Source: Rhizobiaceae bacterium
GTDB lineage: Bacteria > Pseudomonadota > Alphaproteobacteria > Rhizobiales > Rhizobiaceae
Direction of reading: 5' to 3'
NCBI GenBank assembly: GCA_029233925.1
Contig: JARGOX010000005.1
Location: 62,001-126,000 of the forward strand
Length of the DNA stretch: 64,000 nt
The position numbers were made by a program, and so were the translations under genes. Positions within the stretch are counted from its first letter, which is position 1; the number at the start of each line of letters is the position of its first letter. Shown in pieces: positions 41,780 to 50,779 of this stretch. The notes under the pieces were generated by a model. That model searched no databases and had not been told where the DNA came from. It saw only the letters and a program-made list of their open reading frames with translations.

Positions 41780-42031
41780 GGCTAGTCTCCCGATTTACCG
41801 GTGTTCTCAGATAGAAAATTGTTCCAGCGATGCCTGATGCAAAAGCTCTTCGACGCAAAGTCTGCGGGCCAGCTGTTTTTTTCGCCACTATCTACGGCGT
41901 TTCGCTTGCCCATACCTTAAGGTACGCGCTTCGCGAACCAACTTGATCCTGACCAAAAAACAACTGGCAGAGTGAATCAATGAAAGCAAGACATGCTCGA
42001 GGCGCAGGAGTAATCTCGGCCATTCCAGGCA
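41780..42031. repeat. Intergenic stretch with nested palindromes
   Basis: TACCTTAAGGTA (41913-41924) is a perfect palindrome. It is enclosed by CCAGCTGTTTTTTT (about 41869-41882) and AAAAAACAACTGG (about 41955-41967), which could pair. No gene was seen. Confidence 0.45.
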
Positions 42032-42685
42032 TCAAAGGACTTTCAGTCCGGCCTCGGTGGTGCCGCGAATATGCTCTTCGATCATTTCTGTCGCCTTGGC
42101 GACATCCCGGTCCAATACCGCCTGCATGATCAGACGGTGTTCCTCGAATTTTTTCTTGCCCTGCCCATCAAGGCTCATTTTCGACAGAAACCGATAACGG
42201 TCCAGTTGATCGAACATCATTGAGCGCAACCGGAAAAGCCAACGCCCCTGGCAGGCGGCCACGAGTGATTCATGGAACTCGCGGTGGCGCTGGACCCACT
42301 CGCCGTGGCGCTCCATCCGCTGCGCCCAGGGCAGGTTTTCAATAATACTCAAACGATGGTGAGCGGCAACGATATGACTTTCCCAGTCATCGTCTCCATG
42401 GGCGATGGCATCTGCGATGGCACGCTTTTCCAGGTCCACAAAGTGATCTGTCACCTCGATCAACTCTTCCCGAGACACCTGCGCAACCTTGAAGCCCTTA
42501 CCCGCTTCCAGCGTCACGAATCCTTCCGATACCAATTGGGAGAGCGCTTCGCGCAGAGTGCCAATTCCCACATCATAGCGCTTGGTAAGGTCAGCAAATT
42601 TGAGCTTGGCTTCCGGCATGAAAATATGGCTGACGATATCGGCCCGCAAACGCGAAACAAGGTCCTGGCCCATCGATGTTTCCAT
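42032..42685 (-). CDS. GntR-family (FCD domain) transcriptional regulator
   Basis: 217 residues. The winged HTH (VSRLRADIVSHIFMPEAKLK, YDVGIGTLREALSQLVSEGF) is followed by an FCD all-helical effector domain (DLEKRAIADAIAHGDDDWES, HREFHESLVAAC, HRLIMQAVLDRDVAKATEMI). ATG 42685 is chosen; a TTG at 42718 extends the frame. It is divergent from the FAH-family gene, with two TTTTCGAAAA palindromes between them, and probably regulates that cluster in response to an acid intermediate. Confidence 0.88.
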   Translation of the reverse strand: METSMGQDLVSRLRADIVSHIFMPEAKLKFADLTKRYDVGIGTLREALSQLVSEGFVTLEAGKGFKVAQVSREELIEVTDHFVDLEKRAIADAIAHGDDDWESHIVAAHHRLSIIENLPWAQRMERHGEWVQRHREFHESLVAACQGRWLFRLRSMMFDQLDRYRFLSKMSLDGQGKKKFEEHRLIMQAVLDRDVAKATEMIEEHIRGTTEAGLKVL

Positions 42686-42844
42686 CTTGGCAGGTTTCCA
42701 CCGTCCTGATTTGTTCAACTCGGCGGTCAGGGTGAATTCCTATTGATCTGGTCTGGCCTGCCGGTGTGGTCCGGCCTACCAATGTTGCTGGGCACTTGAC
42801 CACCCAATTAGTTCATTTTTTCTGAATTTTCAATGACAATCAGA

Positions 42845-42854
42845 TTTTCGAAAA
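42845..42854. promoter_or_regulatory. TTTTCGAAAA palindrome, copy 1
   Basis: Perfect 10-bp palindrome 160 bp upstream of the GntR start (ATG 42685), in the divergent intergenic region. Likely an autoregulatory or shared GntR site. Confidence 0.5.
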
Positions 42855-43058
42855 ATTTATATTCCGTAGCCTGATCACGCCACGGCCCGATGCTGCGCGT
42901 AACCGATGGCGCTTATGTGCCGGGCTGACGGGCGCACTGGCCCTCCCCCAGCATCCCTGGAATTCCCCCAGAATTCCCGGCCTTCCCTCAGAATCAACGT
43001 TGCGGCAGTCAGGCAATGCAGGCGGGGTTTCAAAAACTCTTGTTCCACTATATAAAAA

Positions 43059-43068
43059 TTTTCGAAAA
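43059..43068. promoter_or_regulatory. TTTTCGAAAA palindrome, copy 2
   Basis: Lies 15 bases before ATG 43084 and next to the AT-rich TATAAAAATT. A protein bound here would block the promoter or leader of the FAH-family gene. Confidence 0.55.
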
Positions 43069-43083
43069 AACTTGGAGATTCGA

Positions 43084-43929
43084 ATGCGTTACGTTTCCTT
43101 CACCAAGGCGGGTATTGCCTCATGGGGACTGCTTACCACTGGCGGCGGCATTGATCTGGGGCGTCGTCTTGCCAACCGCTTTCCCGATCTGCGTGCCTAT
43201 ATTGCCGCTGGTTTCCCGAACTGCGATGCCTATGGCACGCTGCCGTGCGACTTCACGCTTGATGAGGTTGACCTGTCACCGGTGATTCCCAATCCATCCA
43301 AGATCGTCATGGCAGCCCTGAACTATTTCGAAGAGGATGATGATCGTGAAAAAGCACCGGCCTATCCGGTGCTTTTTCTGCGGCTTCCATCTTCGCAGAT
43401 CGGACACAGAGCGCCGATGATCTCTCCGCGCGTCTCGGACAGGCTCGATTTCGAAGGCGAACTCGCGGTTATCATAGGCAAATCCGGTCGTCATATAAAG
43501 CGCGAGGAGGCCCAGTCCCATGTGGCGGGATACGCCATATACAATGACGGAAGTGTGCGTGACTGGCAGAGGCACAGCCATCAGTTCACACCGGGCAAGA
43601 ACTTCGTTGGGACAGGTGCTTTCGGTCCCTGGATGGTGACGAGCGACGCGCTCACCCTGCCCCCAGACGGGCTTTCGCTTGTTGCCCGTGTCAATGGGAT
43701 CGAGAAGCAGCGCACGAATACGTCACGGATGATTTTCGATATACCCTACCAGATCAGCTACATTTCGCAATTTACCACGCTTGAACCTGGCGACGTGATC
43801 GTCACGGGCACCTGCACCGGATTTGGTTCGACGCGGAAGCCACAGGAATTTCTGCGTGCCGGTGACGTGGTCGAGATCGAGATCGAAGGCATTGGGACTT
43901 TGTCCAACACCGTTCGCGATGAAAAATGA
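43084..43929 (+). CDS. Fumarylacetoacetate hydrolase (FAH) family protein
   Basis: 281 residues from ATG 43084 (TTGGAG upstream). The metal-binding acids lie in LDFEGELAVIIGKSGRHI and YNDGSVRDWQ. The C-terminal DVIVTGTCTGFGSTRKPQEF and AGDVVEIEIEGIGTLSN motifs are the FAH signature. Members hydrolyse or hydrate 2-oxo-alkenoates such as fumarylpyruvate, fumarylacetoacetate or 2-hydroxypentadienoate. Next to an extradiol dioxygenase and a hydrolase, a meta-cleavage lower-pathway step fits. Confidence 0.9.
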   Translation: MRYVSFTKAGIASWGLLTTGGGIDLGRRLANRFPDLRAYIAAGFPNCDAYGTLPCDFTLDEVDLSPVIPNPSKIVMAALNYFEEDDDREKAPAYPVLFLRLPSSQIGHRAPMISPRVSDRLDFEGELAVIIGKSGRHIKREEAQSHVAGYAIYNDGSVRDWQRHSHQFTPGKNFVGTGAFGPWMVTSDALTLPPDGLSLVARVNGIEKQRTNTSRMIFDIPYQISYISQFTTLEPGDVIVTGTCTGFGSTRKPQEFLRAGDVVEIEIEGIGTLSNTVRDEK

Positions 43930-44027
43930 GTTGGCTGTCAGAGTTTGATTGAACAGGACCTCTTTTCGGATGAACAGGCCCTTCACGTGCCATGAGAAAT
44001 AACTTAATCTTTTCGATGAAATCATTA

Positions 44028-44037
44028 TTTTCGAAAA
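44028..44037. promoter_or_regulatory. TTTTCGAAAA palindrome, copy 3
   Basis: 68 bases before ATG 44105 of the dioxygenase. A related half-match TTTTCGATGA lies at 44009-44018. It implies a second regulated promoter. Confidence 0.5.
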
Positions 44038-44104
44038 TATTTGCGGCGTCAGAATATCTGTGTTAGGAAACGCGCAATTCGCAGATAAATGGGACGGAAG
44101 TCGA

Positions 44105-45010
44105 ATGAGCTACCTGGTCAATGCAATCGGACATGTTCAATTGAACGTGGTGAACGTCGAACAATTGGTGACTGAAAGCACCGGAATTTTGGGATTGCAT
44201 GTGACGCGTCAGTCAGACGACACCGTCTGGCTGTCTTCCAATGGCCGTCAGGCGGAACTGGTGCTGCATCGCGCTGATGAAAATTCAGTCCGCTCGATCG
44301 GCTTTGAGTCCGTATCGACAGAAGCCGTTGCCGAGGCTGCTAGCCGGGTGGAAGAGGTGGGCTGCCGCCTGATCTCGCAAAAACCGACACTGGATTGTTG
44401 CGCGGCGGGCATGGTGTTTGCCACACCTCAAGGCCATACGTTTGAAATCCATACGCCGATTGCCGACGAGACCTACGGGCGTCGGCACGCCAGCACTGGC
44501 GTCGGTCCATTGCATCTGGACCATGTGAATATTCTGTCACCCGAACCAACCGAAACCCGTGCGCAGTTTGAACGTATCATGGGACTCAAACTGTCCGAGC
44601 GAATGGTTGATGACGGATTGAGCTGGATGCGCGGTGCAAACCGCCTGCATCATCTGCTGGGCATTGTGCGCGGTGGCACCGGGCTGCACCATTACTCTTT
44701 CGAATTGGGTGAATTTGCCGATTATTGCAGCCTGGGTGACCGGCTGGACACGATCGACAAGCAATATGTCTGGGGTCCAGGCCGCCATCGCCCCGGTGAC
44801 AACACCTATGCCTATTACATTGACGCCTGTGGAGCGATGGTCGAATGCTCAGGCGGCATGGCGATGATCCACGACGATGATCGCTATGAACCCAATGTCA
44901 TTACGGCGCTGACGCGTCCGGAGAATGTAAGGGTCATGAACGTATGGGGCACCCCTGCTCCGGCAGATTGGCTGGCGCATACATTCCCCTGGGCCAAACC
45001 GGCTGCATGA
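44105..45010 (+). CDS. Extradiol (VOC-fold) dioxygenase
   Basis: 301 residues with two vicinal-oxygen-chelate domains: the first starts at GHVQLNVVNVEQLVTESTGI, the second at GPLHLDHVNILS. The Fe(II) triad is visible in the C-terminal domain: His in LHLDHVN, His in GLHHYSFELG and Glu in GAMVECSGGM. It would cleave a catecholic ring next to the hydroxyls (meta-cleavage). ATG 44105 is taken; the frame opens at 44060. The exact catechol is unknown, and some VOC relatives are not ring-cleaving. Confidence 0.88.
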   Translation: MSYLVNAIGHVQLNVVNVEQLVTESTGILGLHVTRQSDDTVWLSSNGRQAELVLHRADENSVRSIGFESVSTEAVAEAASRVEEVGCRLISQKPTLDCCAAGMVFATPQGHTFEIHTPIADETYGRRHASTGVGPLHLDHVNILSPEPTETRAQFERIMGLKLSERMVDDGLSWMRGANRLHHLLGIVRGGTGLHHYSFELGEFADYCSLGDRLDTIDKQYVWGPGRHRPGDNTYAYYIDACGAMVECSGGMAMIHDDDRYEPNVITALTRPENVRVMNVWGTPAPADWLAHTFPWAKPAA

Positions 45011-45305
45011 TGCGGAAGTGGCTTGCACAACCTGAAATATAGATGAGGCAGGTATGACGATAAGCGGTGTATTGAAAAGATCCTTGCGCATGGCATTGCC
45101 CTCGCGGATCTGCGCCCGCATCGCCGCCAGACTGTGGCCCGAAGGGGCCGCCTCAGCATATACCATCAACCATGATGCCGCCGCCTTGTTCCCAAGCAAG
45201 TGCCTTTTGGCGTTCAACGCCTTGTTGCTGCGGTTGAACCGGTCGGTCGTGATGAAACCCTCGCTGGACCTCAGGTCAGCAATTTCCACTGGGAGTTAAG
45301 GAAAT
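45011..45305. other. Gap between dioxygenase and hydrolase
   Basis: A plus-strand frame of 81 codons (45054-45299) starts MTISGVLKRSLRMALPSRIC. It has no domain I recognise. It may be a degraded gene. Confidence 0.25.
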
Positions 45306-46190
45306 ATGGAAATTCCACTCGATTTCATGTCCGACGGCCTGAAGCTTGCAGGCGTTCTGCACGTGCCCGAAGGGCGCGCTCCCGGACAGAAACTGCCGAC
45401 TTTCATCGTTTTGCATGGCTTTGTCGGCACCAAGGACAAATCGCATGTCGAGCTTTTGGCGCGGATGATCGAGGCCATGGGCTATTGCGTGTTCCGTATC
45501 GACTTTCGCGGCTGCGGCGACAGCGAAGGGGCGCGCGGCGAAGTGCGGTGTTTTGATCAGGTTGCCGACACCAAGAATGCTCTGACATTCATTGCCGAGC
45601 GCGAGGAAGTGGACGAAAAACGCATTGGCGTGACCGGTCACAGCTTCGGTGCTGCAGTGGCAGTCTTTGCCGGCGGTATCGATGAACGCATCGCCTGTGT
45701 CGTGTCATTTTGCGGATGGGGCGACGGCGAACGCAAGTTCCGTGGTCAGCACCCGACGCCCGAGGCCTGGGCCAAGTTTACCGACATTCTGGAACGCGGC
45801 CGCAAGCACAAGGCCGAGACGGGTGAAAGCATGTGGGTCTCACGGTTTGACGTGGTGCCCATCCCGGAAGAATTGCGTTTCAATCTGTCTCCCAAGGCAC
45901 AGTTTGAAGTACCGGTCGAAACCGCGATCAGCATGTATAATTTCCGTGCTGACGATGTGGTTGCCGATATTGCGCCGCGTCCGCTGCTGCTTTTCCACAC
46001 CGCAGGTGACGTGATCACGCCAATGGAACAATCGATCCGGCTGTTCGAAAAGGCCGGCGCAAATGCCGAATTGATGATCCCGACCGGCATGTCGCATTTT
46101 CCATTGTCGGACGAGGACGCACCCCATACGCGCACGCTGGTACAGGCCTGGCTCGACAAGTTCTTTCCCTCACCGCTCGGACGTGCCTGA
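45306..46190 (+). CDS. Alpha/beta hydrolase (dienelactone- or peptidase-like)
   Basis: 294 residues. The full triad is visible: Ser in VTGHSFGAAVA, Asp in FHTAGDVITP and His in PTGMSHFPLS. The oxyanion region LPTFIVLHGFVGTKD and FRIDFRGCGDSEGA are standard. Starting 295 bp after the dioxygenase, it is a candidate C-C hydrolase for a meta-cleavage product, though an esterase is possible. Its stop overlaps the next gene (TGATGAGC), so they are coupled. Confidence 0.88.
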   Translation: MEIPLDFMSDGLKLAGVLHVPEGRAPGQKLPTFIVLHGFVGTKDKSHVELLARMIEAMGYCVFRIDFRGCGDSEGARGEVRCFDQVADTKNALTFIAEREEVDEKRIGVTGHSFGAAVAVFAGGIDERIACVVSFCGWGDGERKFRGQHPTPEAWAKFTDILERGRKHKAETGESMWVSRFDVVPIPEELRFNLSPKAQFEVPVETAISMYNFRADDVVADIAPRPLLLFHTAGDVITPMEQSIRLFEKAGANAELMIPTGMSHFPLSDEDAPHTRTLVQAWLDKFFPSPLGRA

Positions 46191-47248
46191 TGAGCAACTA
46201 TAGCCCTGAAGATCTGGAGCATTTTGCCACTGCCCTGCTGACGGCGGGCGGTTTTGCGCCCGCCCATGCCGAACAGACCGCAAAAGTCCTGGTCTGGGCC
46301 AATGCGCGTGGTGCGGATTCCCACGGTGTTCTTCGCATTCCGCGTTATCTCGAGATGGTCAAGCAAGGCAGCATCAATCCGGTTGCCAAGCCAAGCGTCA
46401 TCAAGCGGGATGGTGCCGTCGCCATTCTGGATGCCGATCGCGCGCCTGGCGCAACATCGATGGTCATAGCCATGACAGAAGCGATCGACATCGCCTCCCG
46501 GCTGGGCGTGGGCTGGTGTTCGGCACGCAGCATCACACATGCCGGAGCCGTTGGTTACTACGCGCTGCAAGCGGCGCAACGTGGTTACGTTGGCATTGTC
46601 ATGTCTGCGTCAAGTCCGCTGATGGCCTATCACGGGTCCAGCGCTTCCGGAGTTTCAACCAACCCTATCACCATAGCAGCGCCCTCCGGAGAGCGGCCGT
46701 TACTGCTGGACATGTCAACGTCCACGGTTGCGCTCGGCAAGATTTTCCAGGCCCGGGACGCGGGAACCGCGATCCCCGACACCTGGGGTGTCGACGATCA
46801 GGGGCACCCGACGACCGATCCGGCGGAGGTCGCAACCCTTACGCCGCTGGGCGGCCCGAAGGGATCCGGCCTGTCGTTGATGATTGAGGTGCTATCGAGT
46901 CTTCTCGTTTCAAATCCGGTGATTTCAGCAGCGCTTGAAGGCAGCAAGGCCGGAATGAACGGCCTGGCGATGGCGATCAGGGTATCCGCATTTATCGATC
47001 TGACACTTTTCAAGGCAGAGGTTGACCGCCTCGCCACCAATATACGCGCGCTGCCGCGCTCGGAAGGCACCGATTCCATTCTGATGCCAGGCGAACGCGG
47101 TTTTCAAACGGCAGAGCAACGTCACCGCGATGGCATCCCGCTGGCAGCGGGAACACAGAAAAAACTTGCGGCATTGGCTGGGGAGCTTGGCGTGGCCATG
47201 CTTCAACCTGTGTCGAAGGCATCAGCGCCAAAAGCGGACATGCAGTAG
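46190..47248 (+). CDS. Ldh2/malate-lactate dehydrogenase family oxidoreductase
   Basis: 352 residues of the type 2 malate/L-lactate/delta1-piperideine reductase family. The catalytic His lies in RGADSHGVLRIPRYLEMVKQ, with STNPITIAAPSGERPLLLDM and GPKGSGLSLMIEVLSSL as further motifs. Such NAD(P) enzymes reduce 2-oxo acids or act on sulfolactate. It may interconvert an oxo acid released by the meta-cleavage steps. It is coupled to the hydrolase and precedes the Tct transporter genes. Confidence 0.9.
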   Translation: MSNYSPEDLEHFATALLTAGGFAPAHAEQTAKVLVWANARGADSHGVLRIPRYLEMVKQGSINPVAKPSVIKRDGAVAILDADRAPGATSMVIAMTEAIDIASRLGVGWCSARSITHAGAVGYYALQAAQRGYVGIVMSASSPLMAYHGSSASGVSTNPITIAAPSGERPLLLDMSTSTVALGKIFQARDAGTAIPDTWGVDDQGHPTTDPAEVATLTPLGGPKGSGLSLMIEVLSSLLVSNPVISAALEGSKAGMNGLAMAIRVSAFIDLTLFKAEVDRLATNIRALPRSEGTDSILMPGERGFQTAEQRHRDGIPLAAGTQKKLAALAGELGVAMLQPVSKASAPKADMQ

Positions 47249-47274
47249 GGATATTGGTGAGGAGGATAACCAAC

Positions 47275-47739
47275 TTGCAGAATACCGAGCGAACCGATTT
47301 CTCTTTGTGGAGACGCATTGTTGGTGGACCCGCGCTGGCCGCATTTGGTGCGGCCATGCTGGCGATCTCCTGGTCCTATCCCTCTGGTAGCGTCGTACAG
47401 ATGGGTCCGGGGTACATGCCGCATCTCGTCAGCGGCACATTGATGTTTTTTGGATTGACCATTCTTGTGTCCGATCTGCGCACGACAGACTCATTCGAAA
47501 CAGAACAACCTCAATGGCGGGCGCTTATCCTCATCTCCGCCGCTGTCATCATCTTCGTTGCCCTGATAGAGCCCGCAGGCCTTGTCCCGGCCATGTTTTG
47601 CGCGGTTGCGATATCAAAGCTGGCAAACAAGCAATCCGGTCCGCTCAGCATCGTGATCTATTCCGCAGCCGTCACCCTTGCCGGGTGGCTGCTGTTCATT
47701 GTGGCGCTTGGTTTGCCGCTATCCGTGTTTGGGAGGTGA
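47275..47739 (+). CDS. tctB: TctB-type small membrane subunit of a TTT transporter
   Basis: About 154 residues from TTG 47275, nine bases after AGGAGG; the frame opens at 47254 inside that site. MQNTERTDFSLWRRIVGGPA leads into four hydrophobic spans (LAAFGAAMLAISW, GYMPHLVSGTLMFFGLTILV, LILISAAVIIFVALIEPAGL, AAVTLAGWLLFIVALGLPL). This is the TctB topology. It follows the Ldh2-type gene closely. Confidence 0.85.
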   Translation: MQNTERTDFSLWRRIVGGPALAAFGAAMLAISWSYPSGSVVQMGPGYMPHLVSGTLMFFGLTILVSDLRTTDSFETEQPQWRALILISAAVIIFVALIEPAGLVPAMFCAVAISKLANKQSGPLSIVIYSAAVTLAGWLLFIVALGLPLSVFGR

Positions 47740-47743
47740 GGCA

Positions 47744-49264
47744 ATGGCTGAGCAATTCCTGCTAGGCCTGTCGGTTGTTCTGCAACCGCACGTCCTCATG
47801 TATGCATTTTTTGGGGTGCTGCTGGGGCAGGTCATCGGTTTGCTCCCTGGCGTTGGTGCCATCACGGCCATCTCTCTGTTGCTGCCGGTGACTTTCTATC
47901 TGGATCCGACCAGTTCGGTCATCCTGTTGGCAGGCATTTATTATGGCTCCCAATATGGCGGGGCCATCGCCTCGATTCTGCTCAATCTTCCAGGCACGCC
48001 GTCATCCGTCGTGACGTGCCTGGAGGGCTATCCGCTGGCGCAAAGCGGCCGCGCTGGTTTTGCGCTGCTGGTGACGGCAGTCTCTTCCTTCATCGGCAGC
48101 ATGTTCGGGGTCCTCATTGTTGTTCTGGCAGCGATTCCAATGGCGGCACTTGCGCTTAAATTCGGCGCGCCGGAATATACCATGCTGGTGGCACTGGGGT
48201 TGGTCGCGGCCTCTCTGATCAGTTCCGGCTCTCCCATCCGCGCCTTTTCGATGGCTCTGGTCGGCATCGCCCTGGGCATGGTTGGATCAGACGCCAATAC
48301 CGGCCAGTACCGCTTTGTCGCCACCGATGCACTGGCTGACGGGATCAGTCTGGTATCGCTGGCCATGGGTCTGTTCGGCGTGTCGGAAATCATACGCAAC
48401 GCCAGCAACGTTGAAACCCGCAAGATTGATGTCAAACTGTCCTACAAGGATCTTTTGCCCACCAGGGCAGAGCTGCGCTCGATGGTTGCCCCCGTGGGAC
48501 GCGGTGCATCGATCGGCGCCTTCTTCGGCGCCCTGCCGGGAACCGGCGCGGCCATCGCAGCCTTCATGGCTTACGCTCTTGAGCGGCGCATTTCCCGCAC
48601 CCCCAAGGAATTCGGCAAAGGCCATTTGCCCGGGCTCTGCGCGCCGGAATCGGCCAATAATGCCGCCGCGCAGACCAGCTTCATTCCCACCTTGACCCTC
48701 GGCATTCCAGGTGACGCGGTGATGGCTCTGATCATCGGCGCCCTGATCCTCAACGGCATTATTCCAGGACCGCGCCTGATCGTGGATGAACCGCAATTGT
48801 TCTGGGGCGTTATCGCCAGTTTCTTCGTGGGCAACATCATTTTGCTGATCATCAATATTCCATTGATCGGGCTGTGGGTTCGCCTGTTGAGCATCCCCTA
48901 TCATAGACTCTACCCGGCCATCGTTCTGCTCATCTGCGTGGGCGTATACGCCCATCGCAGCAGCGTCACGGACGTCGTCCTGACACTCGTGTTCGGGCTA
49001 CTGGGCTATGTCATGAAATGGTTCCGTTTCGAACCGGCGCCGGTGCTGCTGGGCTTTGTGCTCGGCCCAATGTTCGAAGAGAATTTCCGCCGCACCATGC
49101 TTTTGTACAGCGGCGATTTTACCGTGTTCCTGACGCGCCCGATCAGCGCAACGCTGGTATTTTGCGGTGTCGCGCTGTTGGCTTTCACCCTTATCTCACC
49201 CATCGTTTCACGTCGAAAAACGCTGAAATCCCTCAAGGGACATGGTGGGCCTTTTTCGGTCTGA
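47744..49264 (+). CDS. tctA: TctA-type large membrane subunit of a TTT transporter
   Basis: 506 residues, start ATG 47744 after GGGAGG. GLLPGVGAITAISLLLPVTF and ASILLNLPGTPSSVVTC are the TctA N-terminal repeats, mirrored by GALPGTGAAIAAFMAYALER and FIPTLTLGIPGDAVMALIIG. About 10-12 spans are expected. It carries the substrate across the inner membrane with TctB and the TctC binder. Confidence 0.93.
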   Translation: MAEQFLLGLSVVLQPHVLMYAFFGVLLGQVIGLLPGVGAITAISLLLPVTFYLDPTSSVILLAGIYYGSQYGGAIASILLNLPGTPSSVVTCLEGYPLAQSGRAGFALLVTAVSSFIGSMFGVLIVVLAAIPMAALALKFGAPEYTMLVALGLVAASLISSGSPIRAFSMALVGIALGMVGSDANTGQYRFVATDALADGISLVSLAMGLFGVSEIIRNASNVETRKIDVKLSYKDLLPTRAELRSMVAPVGRGASIGAFFGALPGTGAAIAAFMAYALERRISRTPKEFGKGHLPGLCAPESANNAAAQTSFIPTLTLGIPGDAVMALIIGALILNGIIPGPRLIVDEPQLFWGVIASFFVGNIILLIINIPLIGLWVRLLSIPYHRLYPAIVLLICVGVYAHRSSVTDVVLTLVFGLLGYVMKWFRFEPAPVLLGFVLGPMFEENFRRTMLLYSGDFTVFLTRPISATLVFCGVALLAFTLISPIVSRRKTLKSLKGHGGPFSV

Positions 49265-49310
49265 GGCCCCTCGAAACCAATCTGGACCGCTCAATATAGG
49301 GAGGAATACA

Positions 49311-50273
49311 ATGTTAAAGAAACTCATGCTGGCCCTGCCAGTAGTTGCAATGATGTCAGGCGCCGCGCTTGGCGCAGATGATTATCCCGATCGCTCCATC
49401 CGGTTCATTATCGGCTTCGGTGCCGGTGGCAATGCCGATACGGTCGCACGGATCGTGGCGGAGCCCATGACCCAGGATCTGGGGCAGCCGGTTGTGGTCG
49501 AATCCAAACCCGGGGCCGGCGGCAATGTGGCGTCCGATTTCGTATCCAAGTCCGACCCTGACGGCTATACGATCCAGTTGATGGTGGGCGGTCATGCCGT
49601 ATCGGCCGCACTCTACAAATCGCAGCCGTTCGATCCCCTAGCTGACTTCACCTTCATCTCAACCATCGGTCGGTTTCCTTTCTTTGTTGCAACACGCGCG
49701 GGCGCGTTCGAATCAATCGAAGATCTGATCGCAAAAGCAAAAGCTGCTCCCGGTACGTTGAAGATCGGTCATTCGGGCGTTGGTTCGACCCAGCACCTGA
49801 CAGGCGAACTCATGGACCTGAAGACAGGCGCCGATTTCATCCACGTGCCCTACAAGGGCGGTGCTGCGGCAGCAACCGCACTGCTCGGCGGAGAAGTGGA
49901 CGTTGTCATCGATACCGGTACTGTCATGACACCGCAGGAGGCCGCCGGTTCGTTCGATATTCTGGCTGTGACATCGGCAGTGCGCTGGCCCGACAAGCCG
50001 GATGTACCAACGCTTTCTGAAACGGTCTCGCCGGACTTCGACATTGTGTCCTGGACCGGCGTCGGCATGCCGGCAGGTGTTCCGGCAGAAGTGGCTGACA
50101 AACTGCGTGCTTCCCTGCATGCAGCCATGGCCGATCCGGACGTTGCCGCGCGTATTGCCAAGCTGGGCGCAAAACCATCGCCATCGTCTGGCGAGGAAAT
50201 GCGCGCAATGGTCGAACGGCAGATTGGCCTTTGGAAGACTGTTGTTGATGCAGCAGGCATTCAAAAACGCTAA
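49311..50273 (+). CDS. tctC: TctC-family periplasmic solute-binding protein
   Basis: 320 residues, ATG 49311 with GGGAGG at 49298-49303. Signal peptide LMLALPVVAMMSGAALGADD with a cleavage site near LGA-D. DRSIRFIIGFGAGGNADTVA and VVVESKPGAGGNVASDFVS are Bug/TctC hallmarks. Relatives bind citrate, terephthalate, nicotinate and other carboxylates. The neighbouring cleavage genes suggest an aromatic acid. A terminator follows. Confidence 0.92.
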   Translation: MLKKLMLALPVVAMMSGAALGADDYPDRSIRFIIGFGAGGNADTVARIVAEPMTQDLGQPVVVESKPGAGGNVASDFVSKSDPDGYTIQLMVGGHAVSAALYKSQPFDPLADFTFISTIGRFPFFVATRAGAFESIEDLIAKAKAAPGTLKIGHSGVGSTQHLTGELMDLKTGADFIHVPYKGGAAAATALLGGEVDVVIDTGTVMTPQEAAGSFDILAVTSAVRWPDKPDVPTLSETVSPDFDIVSWTGVGMPAGVPAEVADKLRASLHAAMADPDVAARIAKLGAKPSPSSGEEMRAMVERQIGLWKTVVDAAGIQKR

Positions 50274-50286
50274 TTCAGCGCAATCA

Positions 50287-50316
50287 GGCCCGTCGGTTTT
50301 CCGGCGGGCCTTTTTT
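50287..50316 (+). terminator. Intrinsic terminator after tctC
   Basis: GGCCCGTCGG, loop TTTT, CCGGCGGGCC then TTTTTT: a 10-bp stem (one T-G pair) with U-tract, starting 14 bases past the tctC stop. Confidence 0.85.
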
Positions 50317-50356
50317 GATTTGAGCACCAAACCGATCGCCAAGCAGGGGCCGCACC

Positions 50357-50731
50357 ATGAGCGACAAGACGCCAGACCAGTTGACCGCAACAATGTTGAG
50401 AAAAGAATTTTACGTGGTGACGACAACACCCGCACGATCGCCTGAAATTCAAAAACTTCTGCCCGATCATCTGAATTATCAGGTCAGGCTGGAACGCGAG
50501 GGAAAATTGTTTGGCGCTGGACCCTATTTTGAAGAGGGCGACGACCTTCCCTCGGGCGGCATGATCATCCTGCGGGCGCAGTCTGTCGCCGAGGCACGGG
50601 CTCTGGCCGATGCCGATCCCTTTCACGCAGCGGGATTGCGCACCTATACCATCCGCAAATGGATGATGAACGAGGGATCCATGACGGTGACCATCAGATA
50701 TTCCGACCAGAGCGCTGTTGTCGCTGACTGA
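50357..50731 (+). CDS. YCII-related protein
   Basis: 124 residues. REFYVVTTTPARSPEIQKLL, then DHLNYQVRLEREGKLFGAGP, and a His/Asp pair (DADPFHAAGLRTYTIRKW) match the YciI/YCII dimeric alpha-beta barrel fold. YCII proteins include dehalogenase- and muconolactone-isomerase-like catalysts, but most are uncharacterised. It follows the tctC terminator and precedes the NIPSNAP gene by 48 bp, so the two may be one small unit tied to the aromatic cluster. Confidence 0.75.
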   Translation: MSDKTPDQLTATMLRKEFYVVTTTPARSPEIQKLLPDHLNYQVRLEREGKLFGAGPYFEEGDDLPSGGMIILRAQSVAEARALADADPFHAAGLRTYTIRKWMMNEGSMTVTIRYSDQSAVVAD

Positions 50732-50779
50732 GCAGACAGGCAAACCAAAATTCACGGCAAAATATCAAAGGAAGAACAG

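Noticed and set aside
42900-43020. Short CCCCAG/CCTGGAATTCCC-like repeats before the FAH gene
   Set aside because: Irregular and too short to call a repeat array; probably base composition.
45054-45299. 81-residue ORF before the hydrolase
   Set aside because: No domain and no relatives recognised; kept only as part of the gene-free gap description.
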